In this document: piece by piece, positions 42,707-53,412 of the stretch
Numbering within the stretch: position 1 is the first letter of the stretch
Layout of the letters: every line of letters starts with the position of its first letter
Source of the DNA: CAVSDF01 sp963726715
Lineage (GTDB): Bacteria > Bacteroidota > Rhodothermia > Rhodothermales > BA12
Length of the DNA stretch: 64,000 nucleotides
NCBI GenBank assembly: GCA_963726715.1
Contig: CAVSDF010000008.1
Coordinates: 372,001-436,000, forward strand
Direction of reading: 5' to 3'
The notes under the pieces: generated by a model
Told to the model about the DNA's origin: nothing
The model's database searches: none
Seen by the model: only the letters and a program-made list of their open reading frames with translations
Program-made: the position numbers and the translations under genes

Positions 42707-43723
42707 TCACGCCGCCGCGCTGCGCTCCATGACGAGCTTGGCGAGATCGACCGTGCGGTTCGAGTAGCCCCACTCGTTGTCGTACCAGCCGACGACCTTG
42801 ACGAGCGTGCCCATCGCCATCGTGAGGCCGCTGTCGAGGATGCACGAGTGCGGGTCGTGGACGATGTCGGCGGAGACGAGCGGGTCTTCCGAGTAGTAGA
42901 GGAAGCCCTTCATCGGGCCGTCGGCGGCGGCGGCCTTGAAGGCGGCGTTGATCTCCTCGGCGGTGACCTCGCGCTTGAGGACCGCCGTCAGGTCGGTCGC
43001 CGAGCCGTCGGGGATCGGCACGCGCATCGCAAATCCGTCGAGCTTGCCCTTGAGGTGCGGCAGGACGAGGCCGACGGCCTTGGCGGCCCCCGTCGTCGTG
43101 GGCACGATCGAGAGGGCGGCGGCGCGGGCGCGGCGGAGGTCGCGGTGCGGCGCGTCCTGCAGGTTCTGGTCGGCGGTGTAGGCGTGCGTGGTGGCCATGA
43201 AGCCCTTTTCGACGCCTGCGAGGTCGTCGAGCACCTTCACCATCGGCGCGAGGCAGTTGGTCGTGCACGAGGCGTTCGAGAGGATCGTCTCGCGGCCCGT
43301 CAGCTTGTCGTCGTTGACGCCGAGCACGACGGTCAGGTCTTCGCCCTTGGCCGGGGCCGAGATGATGACCTTCTTGGCGCCCGCGGCGAGGTGCTTCTCG
43401 GCGCCCGCGCGGTCGGTGAAGTGGCCGGTCGACTCGATGACGATGTCGCAGCCGAGCTCGCCCCACGGCAGCTTCGACGGGTCCTTCTCGGCGAAGACCG
43501 GAAAGCGCTCGTCGCCGACGATGATCTCGTTGCCCTCGGCGCGCACGTCGAGCGGCAGGCGGCCGTGGACGGAGTCGTACTTGAGCAGGTGCGCGAGCGT
43601 CGCCGCGTCGGTGAGGTCGTTGACGCCGACGATGTCGAAGTCTTTGGAGCCGCGCTCGAGGATGGCGCGGAAGACGAGGCGCCCGATGCGCCCGAAGCCG
43701 TTGATGGCGAGTTTGATGGCCAT
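42707..43723 (-). CDS. gapA: Glyceraldehyde-3-phosphate dehydrogenase
   Basis: Converts GAP to 1,3-bisphosphoglycerate with NAD(P)+, 338 residues. The Rossmann motif MAIKLAINGFGRIGRLVFRA, the catalytic Cys in SNASCTTNCLAP and the catalytic His region (THAYTADQNLQD) are intact. TTTGAAKAVGLVLPHLKGKLDGFAMRVP and the C-terminal WYDNEWGYSNRTVDL also match. Asp33-equivalent in GVNDLTD suggests NAD use. A strong terminator follows. No -7 box was found with confidence. Confidence 0.97.
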   Translation of the reverse strand: MAIKLAINGFGRIGRLVFRAILERGSKDFDIVGVNDLTDAATLAHLLKYDSVHGRLPLDVRAEGNEIIVGDERFPVFAEKDPSKLPWGELGCDIVIESTGHFTDRAGAEKHLAAGAKKVIISAPAKGEDLTVVLGVNDDKLTGRETILSNASCTTNCLAPMVKVLDDLAGVEKGFMATTHAYTADQNLQDAPHRDLRRARAAALSIVPTTTGAAKAVGLVLPHLKGKLDGFAMRVPIPDGSATDLTAVLKREVTAEEINAAFKAAAADGPMKGFLYYSEDPLVSADIVHDPHSCILDSGLTMAMGTLVKVVGWYDNEWGYSNRTVDLAKLVMERSAAA

Positions 43724-44094
43724 GGAGAAGTGGAGGAAGATGAAGGACGGGCCGCGGCGCGGTCGCCGCCGGAGGAATCACCGTCCATCCTACGACGCCG
43801 CCGCGCGGGTGGTCCGGCGCCAGGCGCCGCGGCGGGGCCGTGCAAGCGCTTTCGGCGCGTCGGCGCGCCGTGAAGGTTTGGCGGATGGCAGGGCGCTTGA
43901 GGTGGAGCGAGCCGGTCCGGTCTCTCTGACCTGACAGATGGAGCGGTTCATCGCGGGACGGACGCCCATCCGTCTCCACGCCGTCGCTTTCGCGGGTGCT
44001 TCGCGCGCGGTGCGGCGGTGCGGCGTACCTTTGGCCTTTCTTGCGCAGACGGACCGCAGAGTCGCGTTCCCGTCCGCCCCCCGCGACCCTCCGA
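43724..44094. promoter_or_regulatory. Divergent intergenic region gapA / TPR gene
   Basis: 371 bases between the divergent gapA and TPR-protein genes. It holds the TACCTTTG box at 44026-44033 for the plus-strand gene. I see no convincing frame; the gapA promoter is presumably here, but I could not locate it. Confidence 0.5.
44026..44033 (+). promoter_or_regulatory. -7 box (TACCTTTG)
   Basis: Exact TAnnTTTG match, 61 bases upstream of the TPR-protein ATG at 44095. Confidence 0.5.
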
Positions 44095-44847
44095 ATGGCC
44101 ACCGACCCGATCTCCACCGCGCCCGTCCTCGCCGACGACGCCACCGCTCCCCGCGCCGCGCGCCGCGCACCCGGCACGCTCCGCCCCGAGCAGCTCTCGC
44201 AGACCGACCGTCTGTGGATGTTCTGGGAGGGCAACAAGCGCCTCGTGCTGACGCTCGCCGTCGCGCTCGTCGTCGTCGTGCTCGGCGTCGTCGCCTTCCT
44301 CGGATGGCGCGCCTCGCGCAACGACGAGGCGACCGACAAGCTCGCCGACTCGGTCGCGCTCTTCGAGACCGGCCAGTTCGAGCAGGCCCTCCGCACCGAC
44401 GGCGCCCGAATGGGTCTCAAAGACATCGCCGACAATTACGGCGGCACCAAGGCGGGCAACCTCGCCCACTACTACGCCGCGTCGTCGCTCTACGAGTTGA
44501 AGCGCTACGACGAGGCGAAGACCTACTTCGACGCCTTCGACGGCGACGGCACGCTCCTCGGCCCCGCTGCCGACGCGGGCCTCGCGGCGATCCTCGAGAA
44601 CCAGAACAAGCCCGCCGAAGCCGCCGCCGCCTACGTCGAGGCTGCCGATGCCGCCGACTCGCCGCTCTTCACGCCGATGCACCTGCTCTCGGCCGCCCGC
44701 GCGTACATCGCCGCCAAGCGCCCCGACGACGCCCGCCGCGTCCTCGACCGCATCGAAGCCGACTACGCGACCTCGCCCGAGGCGCAGGAAATCGCCTTCA
44801 TGCTCGGCCAGGCCGACGCCCTCACGCCCGCCGCCCCCGCGCGCTGA
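44095..44847 (+). CDS. Membrane-anchored TPR protein (YfgM-like)
   Basis: A 250-residue protein: a cytoplasmic N-terminal stretch (about 50 residues), one membrane helix (LVLTLAVALVVVVLGVVAFLGW), then tetratricopeptide-like repeats (AHYYAASSLYELKRYDEAKTYF, AGLAAILENQNKPAEAAAAY, SAARAYIAAKRPDDARRVLD). The layout resembles YfgM, which acts with periplasmic chaperones at the Sec translocon. The exact role is inferred only. A terminator follows the stop. Confidence 0.8.
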   Translation: MATDPISTAPVLADDATAPRAARRAPGTLRPEQLSQTDRLWMFWEGNKRLVLTLAVALVVVVLGVVAFLGWRASRNDEATDKLADSVALFETGQFEQALRTDGARMGLKDIADNYGGTKAGNLAHYYAASSLYELKRYDEAKTYFDAFDGDGTLLGPAADAGLAAILENQNKPAEAAAAYVEAADAADSPLFTPMHLLSAARAYIAAKRPDDARRVLDRIEADYATSPEAQEIAFMLGQADALTPAAPAR

Positions 44848-44873
44848 CCGGGTCCGGCAGGCCACCGCCTCGA

Positions 44874-44913
44874 CGGGCGCTCCGCAACACGCGGGGCGCC
44901 CGTTTCGTTTGGG
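44874..44913 (+). terminator. Rho-independent terminator after TPR gene
   Basis: 12-bp stem CGGGCGCTCCGC / GCGGGGCGCCCG with a 5-base loop and one G-T wobble, followed by TTTCGTTTGGG, 26 bases after the stop. Confidence 0.85.
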
Positions 44914-44953
44914 CGCGCTCCCGCCTCCGTTCTCCCTCGTCTCGCCTGCCCCG

Positions 44954-46344
<1,391 letters not shown>

Positions 46345-46443
46345 CGCGCGGGTGAGGAGGGGCGGCAGCATCGCGGCGTCGCCTCCGGTGGCGCGCCCGG
46401 GACATCCCACGCGGCGCCCCTTGCGCGGGTGCGGGGCGCGTGC

Positions 46444-46451
46444 TACGTTGG
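46444..46451 (+). promoter_or_regulatory. -7 box (TACGTTGG) with upstream TTG
   Basis: TACGTTGG preceded by TTG (46421-46423) with a 20-base spacer, 36 bases upstream of the GTG at 46487. One of the two best promoter matches in the window. Confidence 0.5.
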
Positions 46452-46486
46452 CGGTGCCCACCGCACCGTTTCACCCCGAGGTCTCC

Positions 46487-46951
46487 GTGACGACATCCGC
46501 CTTCCAAACCCTTCGCGGGCCGCTCGTCGGCCTCGTCTTCGCGGCGTTCGCGGGCACCGGGTGCGTCAACACGGCCACGTTCGACCCGGTCTGCCCCGAT
46601 CCCGTCGAGCCCGGCCGCGGACTTTCGCGGAGCGACCTGCGCGACGTCGGCAGCCGCCCGCTCGTCGATGTGCTGCGTGGGCGCGTGAGCGGGCTGAACG
46701 TGACGATCGTGCGGGGGCGACCCGTCGTCACGATCCGCGGCGCGCAGTCGTTCAACGGCCTCAGCGAGCCGCTCGTCATCGTCGACGGGATGCAACTCGC
46801 GCGGCGCGGCGCCGAGGGCATCAACAGCGTCAACACGAGCGATGTGGAGTCGGTCGAGGTGCTCAAAGATGCCGCCGACCTCGCGTTCTACGGGATGAAC
46901 GGCGGCGCGGGGGTGGTCCGCATCGCCACGCGCCGCAGCGGCTGCGAGTAG
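46487..46951 (+). CDS. Stand-alone TonB-receptor plug-domain lipoprotein
   Basis: A 154-residue lipoprotein from GTG 46487. VGLVFAAFAGTGC provides the signal and lipobox. The mature part is almost a complete plug domain as found in TonB-dependent receptors: LVDVLRGRVSGLNVTIVRG, PVVTIRGAQSFNGLSEPLVIVDGMQL, INSVNTSDVESVEVLKDAADLAFYGMNGGAGVVRIATRR. No beta-barrel follows; the stop is in frame and the next gene is convergent. Its role is unknown. Confidence 0.75.
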   Translation: MTTSAFQTLRGPLVGLVFAAFAGTGCVNTATFDPVCPDPVEPGRGLSRSDLRDVGSRPLVDVLRGRVSGLNVTIVRGRPVVTIRGAQSFNGLSEPLVIVDGMQLARRGAEGINSVNTSDVESVEVLKDAADLAFYGMNGGAGVVRIATRRSGCE

Positions 46952-46960
46952 GCCCTTCCG

Positions 46961-48286
46961 TCAGTGCGGGTGGAAAACGGTGCCTGCGGGGGCGTTGGCG
47001 TCGGTGCCGTCGGCGGCCGGGTCGAAGGCGGAGGCGGGCGGCTGCTCGCGCGGGACGACGCGGCGCACGAGGGCTTTCAGCGTCGTGCCCTGCACCAGAA
47101 TCGAGAACAGGACGACCGCATAGGTCGCCGCGAGGAGGGTCTCGCGCTCCGGGCCGGGCGGGAGCGAGAGCGCGAGGGCGACCGAGATGCCGCCGCGAAG
47201 TCCGCCCCAGATCATCACGCGCTGCGCGCCCTGCAAGCGGTTCGGCTGGAACGGGCGCAGGATGCGCATCGGCACCATCACCGACACGGCGCGGGCGAAG
47301 AGGACGATGGGGATGCACGCGAGCGCGAGCACAACGACCGGCGGACGCAGCGTCACGACGAGCACTTCGAGGCCGATGAGCAGGAAGAGGACGGCGTTCA
47401 GGATCTCGTCGATCAGCTCCCAGAACGTGTCGAGGTGCACGCGCGTCGTGTGCGTCATCGCAAACGCCCGCCCGTGGTTGCCGATGAGAAGGCCCGCGAC
47501 GACGATGGCGAGCGGCGCCGACACGTGGAGCGCGAGGCCGAGCGCGTAGCCGCCGGTGACGAGCGCGAGCGTCAGCAGCACCTCGACCGAGTAGTCGTCC
47601 ACCTGCCGCAGCAGCCGGTAGCAGATGTACCCGACGACGAGGCCGAAGACCACGCCGCCGATGGCCTCCTGCGCCAGCAGCGCGAGCGCGTGGCCGGCCG
47701 TGACGGCCTCGGTGCCGAAGGCGAGCTCGAGGATCAGCAGGAAGACCACGACGCCGATCCCGTCGTTGAACAGGCTCTCGCCGGTGATCTTGACGCGCAG
47801 CGACTCGGGCACGCCGAGCGTTTTGAGGAGCGCGAGGACGGCAATCGGGTCCGTCGGCGAGATCAGGGCGCCGAAGAGCAGGCACGTGATGAACGAGAGA
47901 TCGAGGCCGACCGCGCCGGAGACCGCGTAGACGAGCCCGCCGACGATGAGCGTCGAGAGCACGACGCCGACGGTCGAGAGCACGCCGATCACGAGGCCCT
48001 GCTGCCGGAGACTGGCGAGGTCGACGTGGAGGGCGCCCGCGAAGAGCAGGAACGAGAGGATGCCTTGCAGCACGGTCGCCTCGAAGTTGACCGACGCGAG
48101 CAGCCGCTCCGCCGGGTCTTCGAGGTTGACGATGCCCGCCTCGTGAAGCCCGACGACGATCACCGACGAGGCGAGCGCGAGCGCCATGACCCCGATGGTC
48201 GTCGGCAGCTTGAAGAGCTTGTAGTTGACGTAGGCGAAGAGCGCGGCCAGCGTGAGCAGGACGGCGATGATGCTGAACGGGGTCAT
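46961..48286 (-). CDS. Na+/H+ antiporter, NhaP/CPA1 family
   Basis: A 441-residue, roughly 12-helix antiporter. It starts MTPFSIIAVLLTLAALFAYVNYKLFKLP. LLFGALISPTDPIAVLALLK and VKITGESLFNDGIGVVVFLLI are the CPA1 ion-site motifs. IWGGLRGGISVALALSLP near the C-terminus is characteristic of the NhaP branch. Its sequence is distinct from the antiporter at 35799-37121. Confidence 0.92.
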   Translation of the reverse strand: MTPFSIIAVLLTLAALFAYVNYKLFKLPTTIGVMALALASSVIVVGLHEAGIVNLEDPAERLLASVNFEATVLQGILSFLLFAGALHVDLASLRQQGLVIGVLSTVGVVLSTLIVGGLVYAVSGAVGLDLSFITCLLFGALISPTDPIAVLALLKTLGVPESLRVKITGESLFNDGIGVVVFLLILELAFGTEAVTAGHALALLAQEAIGGVVFGLVVGYICYRLLRQVDDYSVEVLLTLALVTGGYALGLALHVSAPLAIVVAGLLIGNHGRAFAMTHTTRVHLDTFWELIDEILNAVLFLLIGLEVLVVTLRPPVVVLALACIPIVLFARAVSVMVPMRILRPFQPNRLQGAQRVMIWGGLRGGISVALALSLPPGPERETLLAATYAVVLFSILVQGTTLKALVRRVVPREQPPASAFDPAADGTDANAPAGTVFHPH

Positions 48287-48500
48287 CGGGCAGGAGACGA
48301 ATCCCGCAGGATACGGTCCCGCCGCGGACGGGGCGGCCGCCGCTGGTCGTTCGGTGTGGATCGTGAGGGGCCGGTGGCAGGCGGACGAGTGAGGTGCCCG
48401 CCCCATCTCCACCATCCCCGCAACTCCCCACCCCGCTCGAACCCGCGCCGCGCCGCGCGGTGCAACCCGCCGTCCACCGATCCATCCCCCCGCCGACCCG

Positions 48501-49482
48501 ATGCCCGACCTCGACCTCTCCTCGCTCGACCTCCCCGACCCCGGCTCCGACCGCCAGCCCGACGCCCTCGACCGCGAGTTCGCCGACAATCCCGAGGCCG
48601 CCGCTGCGCTCGTCGCGCCCGACGCCTATGCGCCTGGACTGCTCGCCGGGCAGCACATCCTCGTCACCGGCGGCGGGTCGGGGCTCGGGCGGGCCATGGC
48701 CGAGCGCTTCGTGCGCCTCGGCGCGCGTGTCACCATCGGCGGGCGGCGCGAGAACGTCCTCAACCGGGCGATGGCCGAGATCCGCACGCTGGCCCTTGGC
48801 GACGCGTGGATCGAGGGTGTGCCGTGCAACGTGCGCGAGCAGGCCTCCGTGGAGGCCTTTGTGAATGAGGCCGAGGTGCGGCAGGGGCCGGTGACGGCGC
48901 TCGTCAACAACGCTGCCGCCAACTTCCTCTCGCCCACCGACGCACTGAGCGAGGGCGGGTTCGACGCCATCGTGCGCACCAACCTCTACGGCTCGTTCTT
49001 CGCCACGCAGGCGGTGGGCAAGCGGTGGATCGAGCGCGGCACCGCCGGATCGGTCGTCTCCATCGTGACGACCTACGCCGAGACCGGCTCGGCCTTCGTC
49101 GTGCCGAGCGCCGTCAGCAAGGCGGGCGTCGTGGCGATGACCAAGTCGCTCGCCGCCGAATGGGGTCTCTACGGGATCCGCCTCAACGCCATCGCCCCCG
49201 GCCCCTTCCCGACCGAAGGCGCATGGAGCCGCCTCGTGCCCGATGAGAAGACCGCCGAGGCGATGCGCCGCCGCGTGCCCCTCGGGCGCTTCGGCGAGCC
49301 CGACGAACTCGCGGGCGTCGCCGCCTTCCTCCTCTCGCCCCTCGCCGGCCTACCTCACCGGCCACGTCCTGACGCTCGACGGCGGCGAGGCGCTGGCCTC
49401 GGGCGGCCAGTTCAACGACCTCGCCAAGATGCCCCGCGCCGCCGTGCTCGGCATGATGGCGTCGATGAAGGGCGGGGGGTAA
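48501..49482 (+). CDS. Short-chain dehydrogenase, 2,4-dienoyl-CoA reductase-like (one frameshift)
   Basis: NAD(P)H-dependent SDR. The coenzyme motif is ILVTGGGSGLGRAMAERF; it then has NNAAANFLSPTDALS, VVSIVTTYAETGSAFVVPSAVSKAGVVAMTKSLAAEWG and RLNAIAPGPFPTEG. As in the DECR group, the usual YxxxK Tyr is replaced (SAVSK). An N-terminal extension of about 50 residues precedes the Rossmann fold. The frame shifts once at about 49346-49349 (GCCGGCCTA, one surplus G), after which AYLTGHVLTLDGGEAL restores the family C-terminus. Confidence 0.87.
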
Positions 49483-49585
49483 TCGGACGCGGAGACGTGG
49501 GAGCGGGCGTTGCAGCGAGGTCACAGGCGACCGGGCACAGGGCGCCGCGCACCGGGTGGGAGCGCCGACTTCCTTCTCGCCTGCG

Positions 49586-50023
49586 ATGCCCCACCGCCCC
49601 GCTTCCGCCGTCCGGCGCGCCCGCGTAGCCGCTGCGTGCGCCGCGGCGTGGTTGGCAGCGCTCCCACTCCCGGCGGCGGCGCAGGTGGGCACTCCCTCGG
49701 AAGCCCAGGTGATAGGGGACACGCTGCGGCCATTCCTGACGCTCGACGCGCGCGTCACGATGCGCACGCTCACGTTTCGGCGCGTCGGGTACGCGTCGGT
49801 CCGCCTGCGCGGGCTCGACACCGCGCGCGTGGTCGTCCGCGACAACCTCCCGCGCCCGGTACAGCCCGGCGTCGTGTACCGCGACGTGCGCGTCTACGCC
49901 GCCTACCGCATCGGCTCGCCGCTGCTCGAAGGCGCCCTCGCGACCCTGCTGCCGGACACGACGGCGCGCGCGCCCGCGCCCGCTCCGCCGACCCCCCGCG
50001 TCGGCGGCGAGCGCCGCAACTGA
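49586..50023 (+). CDS. Small secreted protein, unknown function
   Basis: A 145-residue protein with a signal peptide (VAAACAAAWLAALPLPAAAQ). The strand-rich core (LDARVTMRTLTFRRVGYASVRLRGLDTARVVVRDN, VVYRDVRVYAAYRIGSPLL) is followed by a Pro/Ala-rich tail. No family recognised. The next gene, 40 bases on, is also secreted and of unknown function. Confidence 0.55.
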   Translation: MPHRPASAVRRARVAAACAAAWLAALPLPAAAQVGTPSEAQVIGDTLRPFLTLDARVTMRTLTFRRVGYASVRLRGLDTARVVVRDNLPRPVQPGVVYRDVRVYAAYRIGSPLLEGALATLLPDTTARAPAPAPPTPRVGGERRN

Positions 50024-50063
50024 CCGTCCCATCGCCCTCTCCTTCCCCAACCCTCCCCGCCCC

Positions 50064-50942
50064 ATGCGTCCTCGCTTCCTCATCCCCGCGCTCCTCTCCG
50101 TCGCGGCAGCGCTCCCGGCCGCCGCGCAGACGACGCCCCGCTCTACGACCCCGCCCGCCGGGACGCCCCGCACGACGACGAGCGGCACGCGCGACGCCTC
50201 GGTCACCACGCGCACCGGTGCCACCGGCACGTCGTCGCGCCCGAGCAGCGAGGGCTACGACGTCGTGCTCGACGTGCCCAATCTATCGGTCGAGCAGATC
50301 AAGCTCGAGGTGGCGGAGGTCGAGGCGCACCTGTCGCTCAACGCCCGCGTGGCCAACCTCGTGCAGCTGAGCGCCGGGGCCGACGTGCGCATCGGGCAGG
50401 TGACGCTCGAGATCACGGGCGTCAAGGCGGAGGTCTACCTGCGCGTCGACCTCGACAACGTCGCCCGCATCGTCGAGCGCACCCTGCAGACGCTCGAGAA
50501 CAACCCGCAGATCATCGAGACGCTCGGGCAGACGCTCCAGCAGACCGTCGGCACGGTGGGCGACGTGGCCAACACCGCCCTTCAGCCCGGCGGGGTCGTC
50601 GGGCAGACGCTCGGCAACCTGACGGCGCCCAACGGTCTCCTCTCGCAGACCGTCAACACGCTCGGCCAGACTGTGCAGCGGACGGTCGACGCGACCGGCA
50701 ACATCGTCGAGTCGACGCTGAACCAGACCGGCGGCGTGCTCTCGCGCAGCGTCGTCGGCACCGTGTCGGGGCTCACGAACGTGGTGAGCGAGACGGCAGG
50801 CGCGGCGGGCTCGACGGTTCGCCGCGTGCGCGACGAGGCCGGCAACGTGATCGAGTACACGCTCGGGCAGGGCGGGCGCATCACCAACGCGCGCGTCGTG
50901 GAGGCTGCGGCCCCGCGCACGAACACGCCGCGTCGCAACTGA
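50064..50942 (+). CDS. Secreted protein with internal repeats, unknown function
   Basis: A 292-residue exported protein (MRPRFLIPALLSVAAALPAAAQ signal) with a Thr/Pro/Arg linker (residues about 25-70). A conserved-looking block follows (YDVVLDVPNLSVEQIKLEVA, EAHLSLNARVANLVQLSAGADV, VKAEVYLRVDLDNVARIVER). The C-terminal half contains related short units built on TLGQTVxxTV / GNIVESTLNQ / VVGTVSGLTNVV, rich in T, V, Q and G. No Cys. Not recognised. Confidence 0.65.
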   Translation: MRPRFLIPALLSVAAALPAAAQTTPRSTTPPAGTPRTTTSGTRDASVTTRTGATGTSSRPSSEGYDVVLDVPNLSVEQIKLEVAEVEAHLSLNARVANLVQLSAGADVRIGQVTLEITGVKAEVYLRVDLDNVARIVERTLQTLENNPQIIETLGQTLQQTVGTVGDVANTALQPGGVVGQTLGNLTAPNGLLSQTVNTLGQTVQRTVDATGNIVESTLNQTGGVLSRSVVGTVSGLTNVVSETAGAAGSTVRRVRDEAGNVIEYTLGQGGRITNARVVEAAAPRTNTPRRN

Positions 50943-51118
50943 GCGCTCGCACAAGCGGTCGCGCGTGAGGGGGCGGACTGTTGGCGCGTGGAGACCGCCT
51001 CCGCCCCAACGGTCCCGGCCCCTCCGGATGCTGAGGCCTCTGAAGGCATCGAACGACGTACCCGGCGCGTGGCCGCGACGCTGCACCGTCGTCGCCGGTC
51101 GCCCCTCCAAACACCAGC

Positions 51119-51152
51119 GCGCCCCCGCCCGGACGAATCCAGGCGGGGGCGC
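51119..51152. terminator. Hairpin between convergent genes
   Basis: Perfect 11-bp inverted repeat GCGCCCCCGCC / GGCGGGGGCGC with a 12-base loop, 23 bases past the M1 peptidase stop and 177 bases past the 50064 gene. On the minus strand GTGTTTGG follows shortly after. A likely bidirectional terminator. Confidence 0.7.
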
Positions 51153-51174
51153 GGCGTCTACGGCGGCATCCGCA

Positions 51175-53215
51175 TCAGCGCGACATCGGCCACGTGTCGC
51201 TCGCGCGGTCGGTGTCCGGGAGCCAGCCGTCGGGGTCGATGCGGACGGCGGTCGCGGCGCCGGAGAACGAGACGGTGAACGTCGGGGCGGTCGAGTAGGC
51301 GAGCACCGGCACGCGGCGGCGCTCGGTGCGGCCGTCGGCGAAGGTGGCCTCGACCGTCGTCGGGAGCAGCAGGCCGCCCTTGTTCTCGATGGTGACGGAG
51401 GTGGCGCCGTTGGCCATCGAGACGCTCGTGATGGCCTGGTCGAACGTGTCGGTCGTCATGAACCAGCCGCGCCAGAAGTAGTCGAGGTCCTCGCCCGAGA
51501 CGTCTTCGATGGTGCGGAAGAAGTCGGCGGGCTGCGGGTGCTTGTAGGCCCAGCGGCGGATGTACTCGCGGAAGGCGGCGTCGAAGCGCTCCGGCCCGAG
51601 GACGTACTCGCGCAGCAGCACGAGGCCCGCGCCCGGTTTGGAGTAGCCGAGGAAGCCGAGGCCCGTGCCGGCGGATCGCGTCGGTCGGGGTCATGATCGG
51701 CTGGTCGGCAAGGGCGCTCGTCATCCCGGCGGCGATGGCGTCGGCGCCGGTGCGGCCCGCGCGCGCGGCGTCGTCGCCGTAGTAGGCGAGGTTCGAGTAG
51801 CGGTTGATGAAGGTGTTGAAGCCCTCGTCCATCCAGATGTGGCGCCGCTCGTCGCTCCCGACGACCATCGGAAACCACGTGTGGCCGAACTCGTGGTCGG
51901 TGACGCCGAAGAGGCCCGGACCGCGCGCGCGCACGCCGCAGAAGACGATGGCCGGGTACTCCATCCCGCCGACCGTTCCGGCGACGTTGATGGCGACGGG
52001 GTACGGGTAGCGGAACCAGGTGTCCGAGTAGAAGCGGATCGTGTGGCGCAGGTACTGCGTCGACTTCTCCCAGCCCTCGGTGGCCTGGCCCGGCGTGCCG
52101 ACGCCCTCGTGCGGGTAGGCGCTCATCAGGAGCGTGCCGTCCCACGAGGCGGCGTCGAGGATGAAGGCCTTGGAGGCGGCCCACGCGAAGTCGCGGGCGT
52201 TTTCGAGCTTGTACTTCCACGTCAGCACGCCGTTGGTGCCGCGCGGGCGCGAGGCGGGCGTGCCGACCTCGTCGGCGCCCACGATCGTCACCGTCTCCTC
52301 GCTCGTCGCGGCCCGCGTGGCGCGGCGCGCCTGCTCGGGCGTGTAGACCTCGCCGGGGTTGAGAAGCTCGCCGCCGCCGACGACGATCATGTCGTTGGGC
52401 GCGGTGATCTCAACGTCGAAGTTGCCGTAGCCGAGGTAGAACTCGCCCTGCCCGGCGTACGGGAGCGGGTTCCAGCCGTTGACATCGTCGTAGACGTAGA
52501 GCTTCGGGTACCACTGGGCGACCTCGTAGACGGTGCCGCGCGCGGCCTCGTAGCGCCCGAGGCGGTCGGAGCCTTGCTCGGGGACGACGAAGGCGAAGTC
52601 GACTTCGATCTCGACCGTGCCGCCGGTCGCGGCGAGGGGCGTCCGCAGGTCGAGGCGCATCCGCGTGTCGTCGAGCGTCTGCGTCGGCGTGTAGCGCTGG
52701 CCGTTCTGGACGACCTCGACGCGCGAGATCGTGTAGCCGCCGCCGGGGAACGAGCCGCTCCACCGGGTGCCGCCGGGTTGCAGCGTCGCGCCGATGGAGC
52801 CGGGGCTGAAGAGGTTCTGCTCGAGCGCGACCCAGACGTAGGCGAGCGGCTGCGGCGCGTTGTTCGTGTAGCGCATCGTCACCGACCCGGCGATGCGGTG
52901 CGTGGCGGGCGAGAGGCTCGCGCGGATGCGGTAGTCCGTACGCTGCTGCCAGTACGCAGAGCCAGGGCGGCCGTCGGCGGCGCGCTGGTCGTTCGGCGTC
53001 GGCAGCGCGACAGGCATCAGTTTGAGCGTCGACGCATTGGGGACGACGCCGCTCGGCGACATCGCCGGGCCGTCGGTGCGGGGCGTGGGGCGCGCTGTGG
53101 CGGCGGGCGGCGGCTGCGTGCGCGGCGCGGGCGTGGCGCGCGGGCGCGGCTGCGCGAGCGACACCGGAACGGCGAGCGCGGCGACAGCGGCAAGGGTCAG
53201 AAAACGACGGAGCAT
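51175..53215 (-). CDS. M1-family metallopeptidase-like protein, secreted (one frameshift)
   Basis: A roughly 680-residue exported zinc peptidase. The signal peptide MLRRFLTLAAVAALAVPVSLAQ sets the start. The N-terminal beta-sandwich (ASLSPATHRIAGSVTMRYTN...) is M1-like. GGMEYPAIVFCG stands in place of the classical GAMEN; HEFGHTWFP is the HExxH zinc site and WMDEGFNTF supplies the third-ligand Glu. The frame shifts at about 51671-51675, between TPTDAI and GTGLGFLGYSKPGAGLVLLREYVLG. One surplus base restores the C-terminal helical domain and a final beta-rich segment. The 2041-base length fits one insertion. Confidence 0.87.
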
Positions 53216-53251
53216 CGGATGTGGGGAAATGGAGAAGGCAAACGGACGCGT

Positions 53252-53259
53252 CCAATCTA
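53252..53259 (-). promoter_or_regulatory. -7 box (TAGATTGG)
   Basis: TAGATTGG on the minus strand, 37 bases upstream of the M1 peptidase start. Confidence 0.4.
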
Positions 53260-53412
53260 CGCGCGCCGACGGCGCCGGTGGGCCGTGTGGCAACGCCGGT
53301 GGGCCGCTTCGTGGGAGTGGTGGCCGCTGTCGTTGATCGTCCGTCGTCTCGAAGGGCAGGCACCGCAGCGGCGGCGCGGGCGTTGCGATCGGCGATCCCC
53401 AGCCGCCTTCCG

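Noticed and set aside
43724..44094. A short plus-strand frame starting MERFIAGRT in the gapA divergent region
   Set aside because: It overlaps the TACCTTTG promoter and the TPR gene in another frame, and has no motif.
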